Below, one piece after another: positions 1 through 8,723 of a stretch of 64,000 nt of DNA. Position 1 is the first letter of the stretch; every line of letters begins with the position of its first letter. The translations under genes and the position numbers were made by a program. The notes below the pieces were generated by a model. It was given only the letters and a program-made list of their open reading frames with translations, had not been told where the DNA came from and did no database searches. The stretch spans positions 62,001-126,000 of the forward strand of contig JAJRWT010000060.1 in assembly GCA_024276675.1 (NCBI GenBank), read 5' to 3'. Source of the DNA: Myxococcota bacterium. GTDB taxonomy: Bacteria; Myxococcota_A; UBA796; JAFGLY01.

Positions 1-744
1 CACCCGGCCCGCCTGGGCGTTGGTCTGCACCACCTCCAACCTGTACTCCCCCGGCACATGGAAGAGGTCCACCCACCGCGCCACCCCCGGAGTCATGTGG
101 AAGCGGTTCACCGGCCCATCGGGCGTGGCTACGTAGAGCAACAGGTCCATGGTCTCCGGCACGTTGGCTTGCAGGGCCAGGGTGTCGTCCAGGGTGATGT
201 GCCGTGGCAGGGGATCCAGGTCCCCCCAATGTGGAGCCGCTCCCAGCACCCAGAGGACCGTGGAGTCGGGAAAGACGCGGCTGGCCAGGGCCAGGTCCAT
301 GGGAACCTGGAACCTGTCCATAGCGTGAAGATCATCCAGTAACGAAGCCGGAAACTCTCCGGAGTTCCGCTCCATGGCGAAGCGAGCATCGCCGGGAAAA
401 CCGGCCCTGGCCAGGGCCAGCGTGACGGCCGGTGGGCAAATCCCGCTGGACCGTGAATTTGACAGCGAGGCCAGCTCGCGAGCAGCCGCCAGCAGCCCGG
501 CATCCCAGGAGGAACCTGGAAGCTCCAGCAGGAGGCGACGCCCGGCAGCGTCCGAAGGTTGGGATGGACGATACCGTACCTGCGCCGGAGACTGCACCTG
601 TGCAACACCGGGTGTCACGTGGCGACAGCCGGCCAATACGGCCAACAAGAGCACAAGCCACGAAAAGACCCGAAGCCCGCGGACGCCGCCGACTCGCCGG
701 GCCCACGGAGCCCCCGGGATCGGGAAAGGCCGCCAGGGATCCAT
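1..744 (-). CDS. Lipoprotein, C-terminus beyond the window (partial)
   Basis: An open frame of 248 codons starts at an ATG (744) that overlaps the TGA of the upstream gene as ATGA, and it leaves the window without a stop. It has a charged n-region, then a hydrophobic stretch ending in a LAGC lipobox (Cys at about residue 40), so it should be an outer-membrane or periplasmic lipoprotein. The region after residue 150 (VLWVLGAAPHWGDLDPLPRH, later GEYRLEVV) has the layout of a domain in the upstream gene's product: an aromatic strand, a 'PL/PVxR' turn, then a P-x-G strand and an exported Ig-like ending. I infer that the two are paralogues from a tandem duplication. Ig-like modules of this kind often accompany CAP/SCP-type lipoproteins in myxobacteria, but no CAP catalytic signature is visible. 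Function unknown. Confidence 0.75.
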   Translation of the reverse strand, partial: MDPWRPFPIPGAPWARRVGGVRGLRVFSWLVLLLAVLAGCRHVTPGVAQVQSPAQVRYRPSQPSDAAGRRLLLELPGSSWDAGLLAAARELASLSNSRSSGICPPAVTLALARAGFPGDARFAMERNSGEFPASLLDDLHAMDRFQVPMDLALASRVFPDSTVLWVLGAAPHWGDLDPLPRHITLDDTLALQANVPETMDLLLYVATPDGPVNRFHMTPGVARWVDLFHVPGEYRLEVVQTNAQAGRV

Positions 745-1874
745 CACTCTTCGCCCAGTTCCACGACCACCACGGCCCCCCCGTCGGTCCTTGACCCGGC
801 TGCTCCGGCCAGGTCGCAACGGGGGTTCAGCAGAGCAGCCCTGGTCCCGGGCTGGACATACCAATCCCTGAAGCAACGCTCGATACCCTGGCCCGGCTCG
901 AGTTCGCAGGACAACGAAGCCCGGCACGATGATGGCGCCACCGGCCAGTCGGGTGTACTGCGTTCCTGGGGGTGGAGCAGACTCTCCAGGCGGGCCCGAG
1001 CAACGCCCTGAAGGATGGGATCCCGCTCCGGCCTGGGCCAGTCGAACATGTCGCGTGCTTCGTCCAGTAGAAGGTACAGGGGGTCGGCGAAATAGAGATC
1101 GCCTGCAGGAACTGGCACGCTGGCGGGAAAGGGGGGGCTGGCGGCTGCATCGACGCCCACGTACACGGGAAAAGCCGCCAGGACACGGCCCGCGGCACTG
1201 ATATGGACCCACCACTCGCCGTCTTCCCCCAGGCTGAAGGGCTTGCTGTCCAGCGCCTTGCTCCACAGCTCGCCCGCTGGAGACACCAGGATGACCTCTG
1301 CGCCGGCGGGAGCCTGCTGGTCGGGCTCCAGGAGGGTGATGCTCCCGCCCACGGGCAGCTCCCTTGAGACCGGCGCCAGTCGGATGTCCGCACGCCCAAC
1401 CAGGCCCACCCAGTAGTCCGCCTCGCCCCCCCTGGCCCTTGCCAGCCCCAGCATATGGCCCGGTTGCAATTCCTGCCTGAGGTCGGCCATGAGATCCTGG
1501 GCAAAACAACCCATGGGGCAGACCTGAAGGCGCACCGTCAGCACGGGATATGGAAACCCCGCACGAAGGGCGGCCCATCTCGCGGTCCACAGATCGGGGT
1601 CGGTGCCGTTCATGGCATCCATGGCCATGGCGCCGGCGGCTCCCGACAGCGATTCGTCCCAGGGGAGCTGATGGGCCAACATGGCGACGGCCACGTCCCT
1701 GGGCTGTGACAAGACCATTGTGTAGACAAGGGCCTCGGGTGAGGGCAGGCGCGGGACCTCCAGACCTATGCTGGCGGGCGGCGGAGAAACGCTGGCCTGC
1801 CTGCAGGCCAGGATGAGCAACAATGGCATAAACATGTAGGCGGCTGTACGGGTTGATGCCTGTTCGAACAACAT
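744..1874 (-). CDS. Lipoprotein, possible CAP/Ig-like surface protein
   Basis: 376 aa. The ATG at 1874 overlaps the TGA of the ATP-grasp gene (ATGA), and this gene's own TGA overlaps the next ATG, so the three genes are translationally coupled. The signal peptide ends in LLLILAC (lipobox Cys about residue 24). The middle carries RAGFPYPVLTVRLQVCPMGC and then DYWVGLVGRADIRLAPVSRE, followed by a beta-rich domain (PVGGSITLL, AEVILVSPAGEL, WWVHISAAGR). A Cys-rich tail (CRASLSCELEPGQG) precedes the end. The beta-rich part resembles the module in the downstream lipoprotein. No catalytic motif is recognised, and its role is presumably at the cell envelope with its neighbours. Confidence 0.75.
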   Translation of the reverse strand: MLFEQASTRTAAYMFMPLLLILACRQASVSPPPASIGLEVPRLPSPEALVYTMVLSQPRDVAVAMLAHQLPWDESLSGAAGAMAMDAMNGTDPDLWTARWAALRAGFPYPVLTVRLQVCPMGCFAQDLMADLRQELQPGHMLGLARARGGEADYWVGLVGRADIRLAPVSRELPVGGSITLLEPDQQAPAGAEVILVSPAGELWSKALDSKPFSLGEDGEWWVHISAAGRVLAAFPVYVGVDAAASPPFPASVPVPAGDLYFADPLYLLLDEARDMFDWPRPERDPILQGVARARLESLLHPQERSTPDWPVAPSSCRASLSCELEPGQGIERCFRDWYVQPGTRAALLNPRCDLAGAAGSRTDGGAVVVVELGEE

Positions 1875-2887
1875 CAGAGAGAGCGGGCAATGTGGGCCAG
1901 GTACCGGAACGGACGAGCGCAGGCCTCGATATGCGCAGCCTGGTACCTGCTGGGATCCAACGCAGCAAGGGCCTCCAACCTTCCCCTGGGCCGGGAATTG
2001 ACCTCGATGAGCACCGGCTGCCCATCCACGTCGATGACGGCGTCCACCCCCAGCTCCAGCACCAGGTGCCCCGAGGAAACATTGGCGACGGCGTCGCAGA
2101 CCCGATGAGAGAGCCGGTCCAGAGCATCCAGCGTACCGACCGAGAGTTCACTGGAAGCAGAGAGCACCTCCGCGCCCCGGGCCACGTTGACCACGGGATC
2201 GGTACGGCTTCGGCGCAGCACCCGCGAGACCCGCATCCAGGCACCGCCCGGCAGACGCTGCATGAGCATTCGCACGCTCCAGCCGGCCCAGCCGCGAGGA
2301 GGCGGGACGGCTCGCTGCAGGAGCATGGGCTCCTCGACGCCCTTCACCGCGCCCTCGCCGCGGGCGTGGAGCTGGCGGCCATGTTCCACCCTGGATATTC
2401 CGCGCCCCAGAGCCCCGAAACGAGGCTTCAAGAAGCCCGCTCCCCACTGGGACAGTCTTTCGCGAAAGCGGGTGAAGTCCTGTTCAACCTGCGGCATGGC
2501 CAGCCCCCACCGCTCCAGGAGACGCTGGGAACGGAGCTTGTCGCGACAGAGCAAAGTAGCGGCCGTGGGGTTTCCCATGGGCAGATGGCCAAGCTGGGCC
2601 AGCACGGCCCGGTAGTGTTGCGGCCATGTCTGGGAGGGAAACCGGTCATGCACCGCCTGGATCGGTACCCCGTGCACCGGCAGCCAGCGACCAGGGGCTG
2701 CCACGAAGCCGTCCCCGCGCCCCGCCTGGAAGGAATCGCCCACCAGAACCGTGATCCCTTCATCCAGGAGCTTCAGGGCAGCCCTTCCCACGGGACGGGC
2801 CTCGGGCGGGATCTGGGCACCCCCGCGATGCATCCTGGTGAACAGGGCAATGCAGACCCCTGAAGGGTCGGGGGGCCATGCGCTCAC
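1874..2887 (-). CDS. ATP-grasp protein, YheC/YheD-like
   Basis: 337 aa. The C-terminal motif VLIEVNSRPRGRLEALA (about residues 290-306) matches the Mg-ATP-binding acidic/Asn signature of ATP-grasp ligases. It is closest in style to the YheC/YheD group known from spore-coat-associated proteins. Other ATP-grasp hallmarks are FLKPRFGALGRGI (glycine-rich, nucleotide-binding Lys) and LVLELGVDAVIDVDGQPVL. Such enzymes activate a carboxylate as acyl-phosphate and join it to an amine or thiol; the substrate here is unknown. The listed start is a GTG with no strong ribosome-binding site, so the N-terminus is uncertain. The gene leads a coupled operon with two lipoproteins (ATGA overlaps), which suggests it modifies something on the same envelope pathway. 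Confidence 0.75.
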   Translation of the reverse strand: MSAWPPDPSGVCIALFTRMHRGGAQIPPEARPVGRAALKLLDEGITVLVGDSFQAGRGDGFVAAPGRWLPVHGVPIQAVHDRFPSQTWPQHYRAVLAQLGHLPMGNPTAATLLCRDKLRSQRLLERWGLAMPQVEQDFTRFRERLSQWGAGFLKPRFGALGRGISRVEHGRQLHARGEGAVKGVEEPMLLQRAVPPPRGWAGWSVRMLMQRLPGGAWMRVSRVLRRSRTDPVVNVARGAEVLSASSELSVGTLDALDRLSHRVCDAVANVSSGHLVLELGVDAVIDVDGQPVLIEVNSRPRGRLEALAALDPSRYQAAHIEACARPFRYLAHIARSL

Positions 2888-2924
2888 GGTGGGGACCCGC
2901 CCTGCCGGCAGAAGCGACGCGGCA

Positions 2925-3455
2925 TCAGTTGGATGCGCAGGCCTGCACGTCCAGGGCGATATCCACGGAGGAACCCGTGCTGTTGTCGCTCAGACGCGCG
3001 AAGTGAACAAACCACTGCTCGCCCTCGGTGAAGGTGGTGACACCGGATTCAACGTCTTCCGGGTAGAGATCCACTTCCGCCTGTTGGGTTCCGGAAGCAG
3101 ACGTGATGAGATCGCCGGAATCTGGACACCAGCCGATGCCGACGTCCATTTCCAGCTCCCAGGTGGAGTCGTCCCAGGATGAAGTGACGTGCAGGTGGTC
3201 GATGCCCGCGGGCATGTCGAAGTGGTGTTTTTCGTGGTCGTCGCCGGTGACCTGTACGGTGTAGGTGACCACCGAGCCTTCATCCAGGGTGACGGACTGG
3301 CAGTCTTCCGTGGGGAGTTCGTCACCGGTGCCGGTATCGGTGATGGATGTGTCCTTGGCCTGTTCTTGTTCTTCGGCTTCGCAGCCCAGGGCTACGAGAG
3401 CAGAGACGGTGAAAATTGAAAAAGCAGGAAGAAAGAAGCGTTTCCCTGTAAACAT
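2925..3455 (-). CDS. Small lipoprotein with acidic linker
   Basis: 176 aa. The signal peptide ends at VALGC (Cys 25), and a Glu/Gln/Thr/Asp-rich linker (about residues 26-50) is typical of deltaproteobacterial outer-membrane lipoproteins. The rest is one beta-rich domain with alternating strands (VVTYTVQVTGDD, LHVTSSWDD, WELEMDVGIGWCPDSG, QWFVHFARLSDNS, VDIALDVQAC). It resembles a PPC (bacterial pre-peptidase C-terminal) beta-sandwich without an attached peptidase. Two Cys (in GWCP and near the end) may form a disulfide. It stands between the ATP-grasp operon and the beta-helix lipoprotein, all on the same strand. Function unknown. Confidence 0.75.
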   Translation of the reverse strand: MFTGKRFFLPAFSIFTVSALVALGCEAEEQEQAKDTSITDTGTGDELPTEDCQSVTLDEGSVVTYTVQVTGDDHEKHHFDMPAGIDHLHVTSSWDDSTWELEMDVGIGWCPDSGDLITSASGTQQAEVDLYPEDVESGVTTFTEGEQWFVHFARLSDNSTGSSVDIALDVQACASN

Positions 3456-3592
3456 GGTCTACCTCCGTGAAGCTCGGTCCTGTTCGGGCGGTCACCTAAC
3501 ACGCCCCCAAGAACCCTGCATGGCAGAAAAAGAAGCCCATCCAGGGGACTCGTCACTGGACTTTGAGCCACGGGCGGACGGTGGCCTCGGTG

Positions 3593-5569
3593 CTACCAGT
3601 CCCCGCCGGAACCACCATACGCGCCCATGTCGTTGCGGCTGCCGTCGACGTCGTAGTAGGAGTCATCGGGGGAACCGGCGTCCAGGAGAGGGCTGGTGCT
3701 GGACAGGTGCAGGTCGTCGTTGGTGCCGTCCAGGTCCAGCGAGAGGTCCTGGAACTCGGGCTCCCGGAACAAGAGCCCTTCGCCATCGTAGGCCAGGTCG
3801 TAGTAGCCGCCGAAATCCCCCAGGGAATTGCTCCAGAAATCAGAATAATCCAGCCAGGCGGAGATGGAGGTGGAGTCGGCGTAGAAGATTCCGTGCCCAC
3901 TGTTGTAGGCCACGATGCTATTTAGCATGTCCAGCATGCTGTAGGCTTCCAGGTAGATGGCGGCCATCCCTTCACAGTCCGCCACGGTGACATTGGTGAG
4001 CCACACGGACGAATCATAGGAGGCGGTGACGGCGCCGGATATGTTGGAAGTCGAGCCCAAGTACTTTCCGCCGCCCCGGGCGATGCCAAAGTAGTCCCCC
4101 AGGTCAACGTAGTAGTTGCCGTCAAAGACCGCGTTGGCGAGAGTGAGGCTGGCCTGGGTGCCCACCCAGAAGCCGGAGTCTTCCCGGCCGCCGTTATTGA
4201 GCACAGAGAGAGCGCTGGCGCCAAGAGACGAGTAGTAGTAGACATTTCCTGCCGCACCCTGGGGAGCGATGTTGCCCTGGATCGAGACAGCTTCCAGCCA
4301 CATCCAGGATTCGCTCCACATACAGACCCCACCCCCGTAGGCTGATGCCTGATTTTCCAGGATCTCGGTCCCAAAGACCGAGATACCGGAGTCGTACAGG
4401 GCCATCACTCCGCCGCCGGCGGTGGCGTAGTTACGTTCCAGCACCGAGTCTTCCAGGGTGGCCTGGGACGAAAACAGGACGGCCAGCCCACCGCCATTGG
4501 TGGCGTCGTTACCCACTATGCCCAAACCGGAGAGGTTGGATTGCCCTCCGTCAACGACGACCACCCCACCACCGTAGGTGGCGTCGTTTCCGCTGATGTC
4601 TGAATCCACGAGAACGACGCCGTCCGGGCTGGCGATTGCAACTCCTCCCCCGTAGCTGGCGGTGTTTCCGGAAATGGCAAGATCTTCCAGCACGGCGTAC
4701 CCGGCGCCGGCGTAAACCCCACCTCCGTATTCGTCGGCGGTGTTGCCCTCGATGAACAGATTCCGAAGCACCGGTGAGGCGTTGTCGATCATGATGCCCG
4801 CGCCGTCGTCGGCCTCGCCGCCGGTAATGGTAAATCCCTCCAACACAGCATCAGCGGATTCGCCCGATGCGAAGGTCACCACGCTCCGCCGGTCGTGGGA
4901 GGCGTCTATGACCGTGGATTCCGGCCCCGCCTCGGCGCGAACGATGATGCCCTTGCCGCCGAAGTCTATGGCCTCGTAGTAGGTGCCCTCGCCCACCACC
5001 ACGCACCAGGTTGCGGCGTCGATGGCTTCTTGTATGCTGCCGAAGGGACTGTCGGGGGAACCGTCGCCCTTGCCGTCCCTGGCGGAGCCATTCTTGCCGG
5101 AATCCACCCTGGTGGCAAGCTCGTCGGCGGTGCCGTCGCAGTTCTGGTCCACACCGTCACAGAACTCCTGGGCTCCGGGGAAGATGTCGGGGTCGCCGTC
5201 GTCGCAGTCGCTCCCGAAAGGGGAGTAGCCAGCCTGCTGCTCGCAGGAGAAAAGAGGGGAATCATCCCTGCCGAAGCCATCGCCGTCGGTGTCGCGATAC
5301 CAGGCCAGGTCCGGATCCTCGTCGGTGCTGCCGTCGCAGTCGTCATCCACTTCGTTGCAGATGTCGGCGGCTCCCGGATGGACGGAAGGGTCTTCATCGT
5401 CGCAGTCTCCGGGAGGGGAGTAGCCGTCTGAATCCAGGTCCACACCGGAATTTCCGCCGTTGGGGCCGCCGGTGTCGCCAGCTCCACCGCAGGCCCCCAG
5501 GACGAAAACACCGAACAGCAGGGGCCAGGTGTGGGCGGAAGGCAGGGAGATCAACGATAATGCTCCTGG
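3593..5569 (-). CDS. MopE-type repeat, right-handed beta-helix surface lipoprotein
   Basis: About 658 aa from the ATG at 5569. A longer open frame continues upstream into the EF-G gene but has no signal peptide, whereas this start gives one ending in LGAC (Cys about 28). Residues about 45-130 carry three Asp/Cys-rich units (DGYSPPGDCDDEDPSVHPGA, NEVDDDCDGSTDED, DGVDQNCDGTADE), the putative metal-binding motif of MopE-like proteins. A DUF1565-like segment follows (SPFGSIQEAIDAA), then a parallel beta-helix with recurring N-x-A-x-x-GGGV turns (YGGGVAI, YGGGVVVV, NGGGLAVL, AGGGVMAL, YGGGVCMW). The C-terminus NDMGAYGGSGGDW followed by TAG is a usual ending for the family. It is probably displayed on the outer membrane, with an adhesive or polysaccharide-binding role. 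Confidence 0.85.
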   Translation of the reverse strand, partial: PGALSLISLPSAHTWPLLFGVFVLGACGGAGDTGGPNGGNSGVDLDSDGYSPPGDCDDEDPSVHPGAADICNEVDDDCDGSTDEDPDLAWYRDTDGDGFGRDDSPLFSCEQQAGYSPFGSDCDDGDPDIFPGAQEFCDGVDQNCDGTADELATRVDSGKNGSARDGKGDGSPDSPFGSIQEAIDAATWCVVVGEGTYYEAIDFGGKGIIVRAEAGPESTVIDASHDRRSVVTFASGESADAVLEGFTITGGEADDGAGIMIDNASPVLRNLFIEGNTADEYGGGVYAGAGYAVLEDLAISGNTASYGGGVAIASPDGVVLVDSDISGNDATYGGGVVVVDGGQSNLSGLGIVGNDATNGGGLAVLFSSQATLEDSVLERNYATAGGGVMALYDSGISVFGTEILENQASAYGGGVCMWSESWMWLEAVSIQGNIAPQGAAGNVYYYSSLGASALSVLNNGGREDSGFWVGTQASLTLANAVFDGNYYVDLGDYFGIARGGGKYLGSTSNISGAVTASYDSSVWLTNVTVADCEGMAAIYLEAYSMLDMLNSIVAYNSGHGIFYADSTSISAWLDYSDFWSNSLGDFGGYYDLAYDGEGLLFREPEFQDLSLDLDGTNDDLHLSSTSPLLDAGSPDDSYYDVDGSRNDMGAYGGSGGDW

Positions 5570-5666
5570 CATATTCCTGCTCCCAGGGCTCCTGGGACCG
5601 AAAATCCGGGGGGCCGCCCCCCAAAACCGACTGGCCCGGTCTTCGCGGGGCCCACGGAACCCGTGA

Positions 5667-7712
5667 TCATGGTGTGATGTCGAAACGGAGGAACTCACTG
5701 GTGAACTGCCCACGCCCACGAGTAAGACTTCGTAGATCAGTTGCATAACCCAGGAGCCTCTGCAATGAACACTCCGCCTGGATGACGGAGAGACCGTGAG
5801 CGGTGTCGCTGCCCATTATAGAAGCCCGGCGAGCCTGCAAGTCCCCCAAAACGGTACCGAGGGATTCTTCGGGCACCACGACTTCCAGCTTCATGACAGG
5901 GCCGAGAAGCTGGCCCTGGGCCTGCGCCAGGGCGTTGCGCACGGCCTGGGCCACAGCGATGCGGATGGCCTGGGCGGAAGATGCCTGGCCGAACAGCTCC
6001 ACGCTGTCTATCTTCAAGGAGAGGTCCTGCAGGGGAGCACCATCCAGGGGGCCGCCCACCAGGGCATCCTGGGAGCCAAGTTCCACGGCACGCCGTTGAG
6101 CCGCCGACAGCGGCCCCCCGGAGACGGAGCCGGGCTCGGAATCCACCAGCATTCCTGAATCCCTTGGTCGGGGCCGGACGGTAGCCTGGGCGCCGGCCTT
6201 CATCTCGATCTTATTGTCGCCCACTTCGAATACCTGTTCCACGAAGCCCCGCGCGGTGGCGGAAGCGGCCACCGTCTCGCGGGAGACCACGTGGGGCCTG
6301 CCGAAGCGGATATCCACCCCGAACTCCCGGCGGATACGCTCGAAGACGATCTGCAGGTGCAACTCGCCCATGCCCTTGATGATGGCCTGCCCGGTATCTT
6401 CATCGGTTTCGAAACGCAGGGTGGGATCCTCTTCCAGGACCTTCTCGAGGGCGGCCAGCATTTTTTCTTCTTCACGGGCGCTGTCTGGTTCCACCGCCAG
6501 GGCCAGCACCGGCTCCCTGGAGTCTATTCGTTCCAGCAGAACCTGCTGCCGGGGATCGCAAAGCGTGTCCCCGGTGGAGGCCTTTCGCAGTCCGGCCAAC
6601 AACACGATCTGCCCGGCAACGGCCTTCTTCAGGCGCTTCTTTCGACCGGCGTCCACGTCGAAGACCCTTGCCACCCGTTCTTCCAGGTCTTGGCCGGCGA
6701 CGGCGATGGTGTCACCCGCGTTGAGGGTGCCTCGATACAGCCTGGCGAAGACGTGTCTGCGCCCATCCCAGAGTTGCACCTTGAAGGCCAGGGCAACCAG
6801 CGGAGCCGAGGGGTCCATCTCGACGCTGATGGAGTCGCCGTCGAGGCTCCTGGCTTCCACGCGATGGCGGTGCAGGGGCGATGGAAGAACATCGATGATG
6901 GCATCCAGCAGCGGCTGGACGCCAACATTTCGCAGGGCGCTGCCGCCGAACACGGGAAAAAGCCTTCGGTCCAGGGTGCACTGGCGAAGGATCTTCCACA
7001 GGTAATCGGGAGTGACGGCCATTCCCTCCAGCACGGCCTCGGCCACCGTGTCGTCGAATTCGCCCATGGAAAGCAACAAGCGCTCGCGCTCCTCGTCCAA
7101 CAGGGGCTGCAGGTGGGCAGGTACCGGTTCCCGGGTGACCACTTCGCCCCTCTCGCCCCGGAAGCGCAGAAGCGCCTCTTCGATGAGGTGCAGTACGCCA
7201 TCGTCCACCGGCACGGTGACGGGAACCGGTTCCACGGACAGGCGGGACTGGATGGTCTCCATGGCACGTTGAAAGTCCGCTCCGGGGCGGTCCATCTTGT
7301 TCACGAAGAACAGGGTGGGAATGCGGAAGCGGCTGGCCTGCCGCCACACGGTTTCGGTCTGGGGTTCGACGCCCCGCACTCCGTCCAGCACCACGACGGC
7401 GCCGTCCAGGATGCGCATGGCCCTCTCCACTTCGATGGTGAAGTCCACGTGTCCCGGTGTGTCCACAACCTGGATAACGTGGTCCTTCCATGGACATTTG
7501 GCCACCGCGGAGGTGATGGTGATACCGTGGGCGCGCTCCTCGTCCATCCAGTCCATGTGGGCCTGGCCGTCGTGGACTTCGCCGATCTTGTGATTGGCGC
7601 CTGTATAGTAGAGGATGCGCTCCGTGAGCGTGGTCTTGCCCGCGTCTATGTGCGCCGCGATGCCGATGTCTCGGACCAGGCGCAGGTCGGCGAAATCACT
7701 TGAAGCAGCCAT
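5667..7712 (-). CDS. fusA: Elongation factor G paralogue
   Basis: 681 aa, close to the usual EF-G length. The start ATG at 7712 is preceded by AGGAGG at about 6 nt; an in-frame ATG at 7775 lacks this and adds a non-conserved leader. GTPase motifs are all present: AHIDAGKTT (G1), RAHGITITSA (switch I), DTPGH (G3), NKMD (G4). The C-terminal half has the elongation domains and the conserved LLGYATDLRSLTRGRGQF segment. EF-G catalyses ribosomal translocation and, with RRF, recycling. The gene is not next to rpsL, rpsG or tuf, so it is a stand-alone paralogue that may be specialised for recycling or stress. Its 3' end lies under the upstream extension of the beta-helix lipoprotein frame, another reason to shorten that gene. 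Confidence 0.95.
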   Translation of the reverse strand: MAASSDFADLRLVRDIGIAAHIDAGKTTLTERILYYTGANHKIGEVHDGQAHMDWMDEERAHGITITSAVAKCPWKDHVIQVVDTPGHVDFTIEVERAMRILDGAVVVLDGVRGVEPQTETVWRQASRFRIPTLFFVNKMDRPGADFQRAMETIQSRLSVEPVPVTVPVDDGVLHLIEEALLRFRGERGEVVTREPVPAHLQPLLDEERERLLLSMGEFDDTVAEAVLEGMAVTPDYLWKILRQCTLDRRLFPVFGGSALRNVGVQPLLDAIIDVLPSPLHRHRVEARSLDGDSISVEMDPSAPLVALAFKVQLWDGRRHVFARLYRGTLNAGDTIAVAGQDLEERVARVFDVDAGRKKRLKKAVAGQIVLLAGLRKASTGDTLCDPRQQVLLERIDSREPVLALAVEPDSAREEEKMLAALEKVLEEDPTLRFETDEDTGQAIIKGMGELHLQIVFERIRREFGVDIRFGRPHVVSRETVAASATARGFVEQVFEVGDNKIEMKAGAQATVRPRPRDSGMLVDSEPGSVSGGPLSAAQRRAVELGSQDALVGGPLDGAPLQDLSLKIDSVELFGQASSAQAIRIAVAQAVRNALAQAQGQLLGPVMKLEVVVPEESLGTVLGDLQARRASIMGSDTAHGLSVIQAECSLQRLLGYATDLRSLTRGRGQFTSEFLRFDITP

Positions 7713-7851
7713 GGTGGGCCTCCTGCTCGGATCTCCACAGGTAATCTCCCAGGCTCCGCCAGGCGAGTCCTTCATCCATGGTAGGGCGCCCCCGAGGAAG
7801 TTATTCTTCCGCGACCCCCAAGCTCACCTGTTTCTCAATGCAAGAGGCGAG

Positions 7852-8469
7852 ATGAAAGAACAAGTCCGGGGAACCAGGCAGGCGCACATTCCTCCGCTGC
7901 TGCTACTGGCCAGCGCATCCCCCAGGCGGCGAATGCTGCTGGAATCGCTGGGATACCGGGTGACAGTCCACCCCAGCGCCGTGGACGAAGGGCGTCTCCC
8001 ACAGGAGACCCCCGTGCAGATGGCCCTGCGGCTGGCAGATTCCAAGGCACGGGCCGCCCCCGTCTGCCGGACCCCGGAGGCGCCGGCGGCCGTGATAGCT
8101 GCCGACACGGTGGTCCACGATGGCCATGATATCTTCCCCAAGCCCGCGAGCCCCGAAGACGCCACACGCATGCTCATGCTCCTCGCCGGCCGCTGGCACC
8201 GGGTCAGCACCGCCTACTGCGTCAAGACCGCCGATGCCCGCAGGTTGTCCGTGGTCACCAGCAGGGTTCTCTTCATGGAACTGGGGCGCGGCACCATCTC
8301 CCGCTACGTGGCCAGCGGGGAACCCCTGGACAAGGCCGGAGCCTATGGAATACAGGGAGCCGGCGTGGCCCTGGTACGCGAGGTGGTGGGGAGCTATTCC
8401 AACGTGGTGGGGCTACCGCTCCACGAGTTGACCAACACCCTCGCAGAACTGGGAGTCGATCCCCCGTGA
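7852..8469 (+). CDS. maf: Maf family nucleoside-triphosphate pyrophosphatase
   Basis: 205 aa from the ATG at 7852, preceded by AGAGGCGAG; the open frame extends further upstream but without homology and over the EF-G start. Signature segments are LLASASPRRRMLLESLGY at the N-terminus, IAADTVVHDG with the catalytic Asp, and the C-terminal DKAGAYGIQGAGVALVREV. Maf proteins hydrolyse canonical or modified NTPs (dTTP/UTP or m7GTP types) to the monophosphate and pyrophosphate, and are cytoplasmic house-cleaning enzymes. It is transcribed divergently from the EF-G gene and followed by yggS after a repeat-bearing gap. Confidence 0.93.
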   Translation: MKEQVRGTRQAHIPPLLLLASASPRRRMLLESLGYRVTVHPSAVDEGRLPQETPVQMALRLADSKARAAPVCRTPEAPAAVIAADTVVHDGHDIFPKPASPEDATRMLMLLAGRWHRVSTAYCVKTADARRLSVVTSRVLFMELGRGTISRYVASGEPLDKAGAYGIQGAGVALVREVVGSYSNVVGLPLHELTNTLAELGVDPP

Positions 8470-8544
8470 TGTAACGAATCCCTCGGCTTTCCCTGACCCC
8501 GCTCACTCGCCACCATCCAGCAACCCACACTATATCTCTGGCCG

Positions 8545-8643
8545 CAGGCTTCCGGCCTGTGTCGCCACGGAGCAGGCTTCCGGCCTGTGTCGCCACGGAG
8601 CAGGCTTCCGGCCTGTGTCGCCACGGAGCAGGCTCCCGGCCTG
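8545..8643. repeat. 28-bp tandem repeat, 3.5 copies, with internal hairpin
   Basis: Three identical 28-bp units (8545-8572, 8573-8600, 8601-8628) are followed by a 15-base partial copy (8629-8643, one change). Each unit starts with CAGGCttccgGCCTG, a 5-bp inverted repeat around a 5-base loop, so the array can form a row of small hairpins. It lies in the maf-yggS gap. Sequences of the CAGGCTTCCGGCCTG type are known from memory as common intergenic elements in several phyla. Copies join directly with no spacers, so this is not a CRISPR array. Confidence 0.9.
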
Positions 8644-8723
8644 CCGCCAGACCGGGCCTGTTCTGAACCTGGCCAGCAAGGCTCCCGAAGACAACCAGCC
8701 CACCCGAAAAAGAGCACGAGATC

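Noticed and set aside
129..706. Minus-strand frames at 129-608 and 332-706
   Set aside because: They are Trp/Pro/Arg-rich shadow frames of the lipoprotein gene (1-744), whose own frame has a good signal peptide and no stop.
5570..5746. Extension of the beta-helix lipoprotein frame to ATG 5746
   Set aside because: This part overlaps the EF-G coding region, is Arg/Ser/Pro-rich and has no signal peptide; the start at 5569 gives a lipobox.
8545..8643. Possible CRISPR array
   Set aside because: The units are joined without spacers and lack nearby cas genes.
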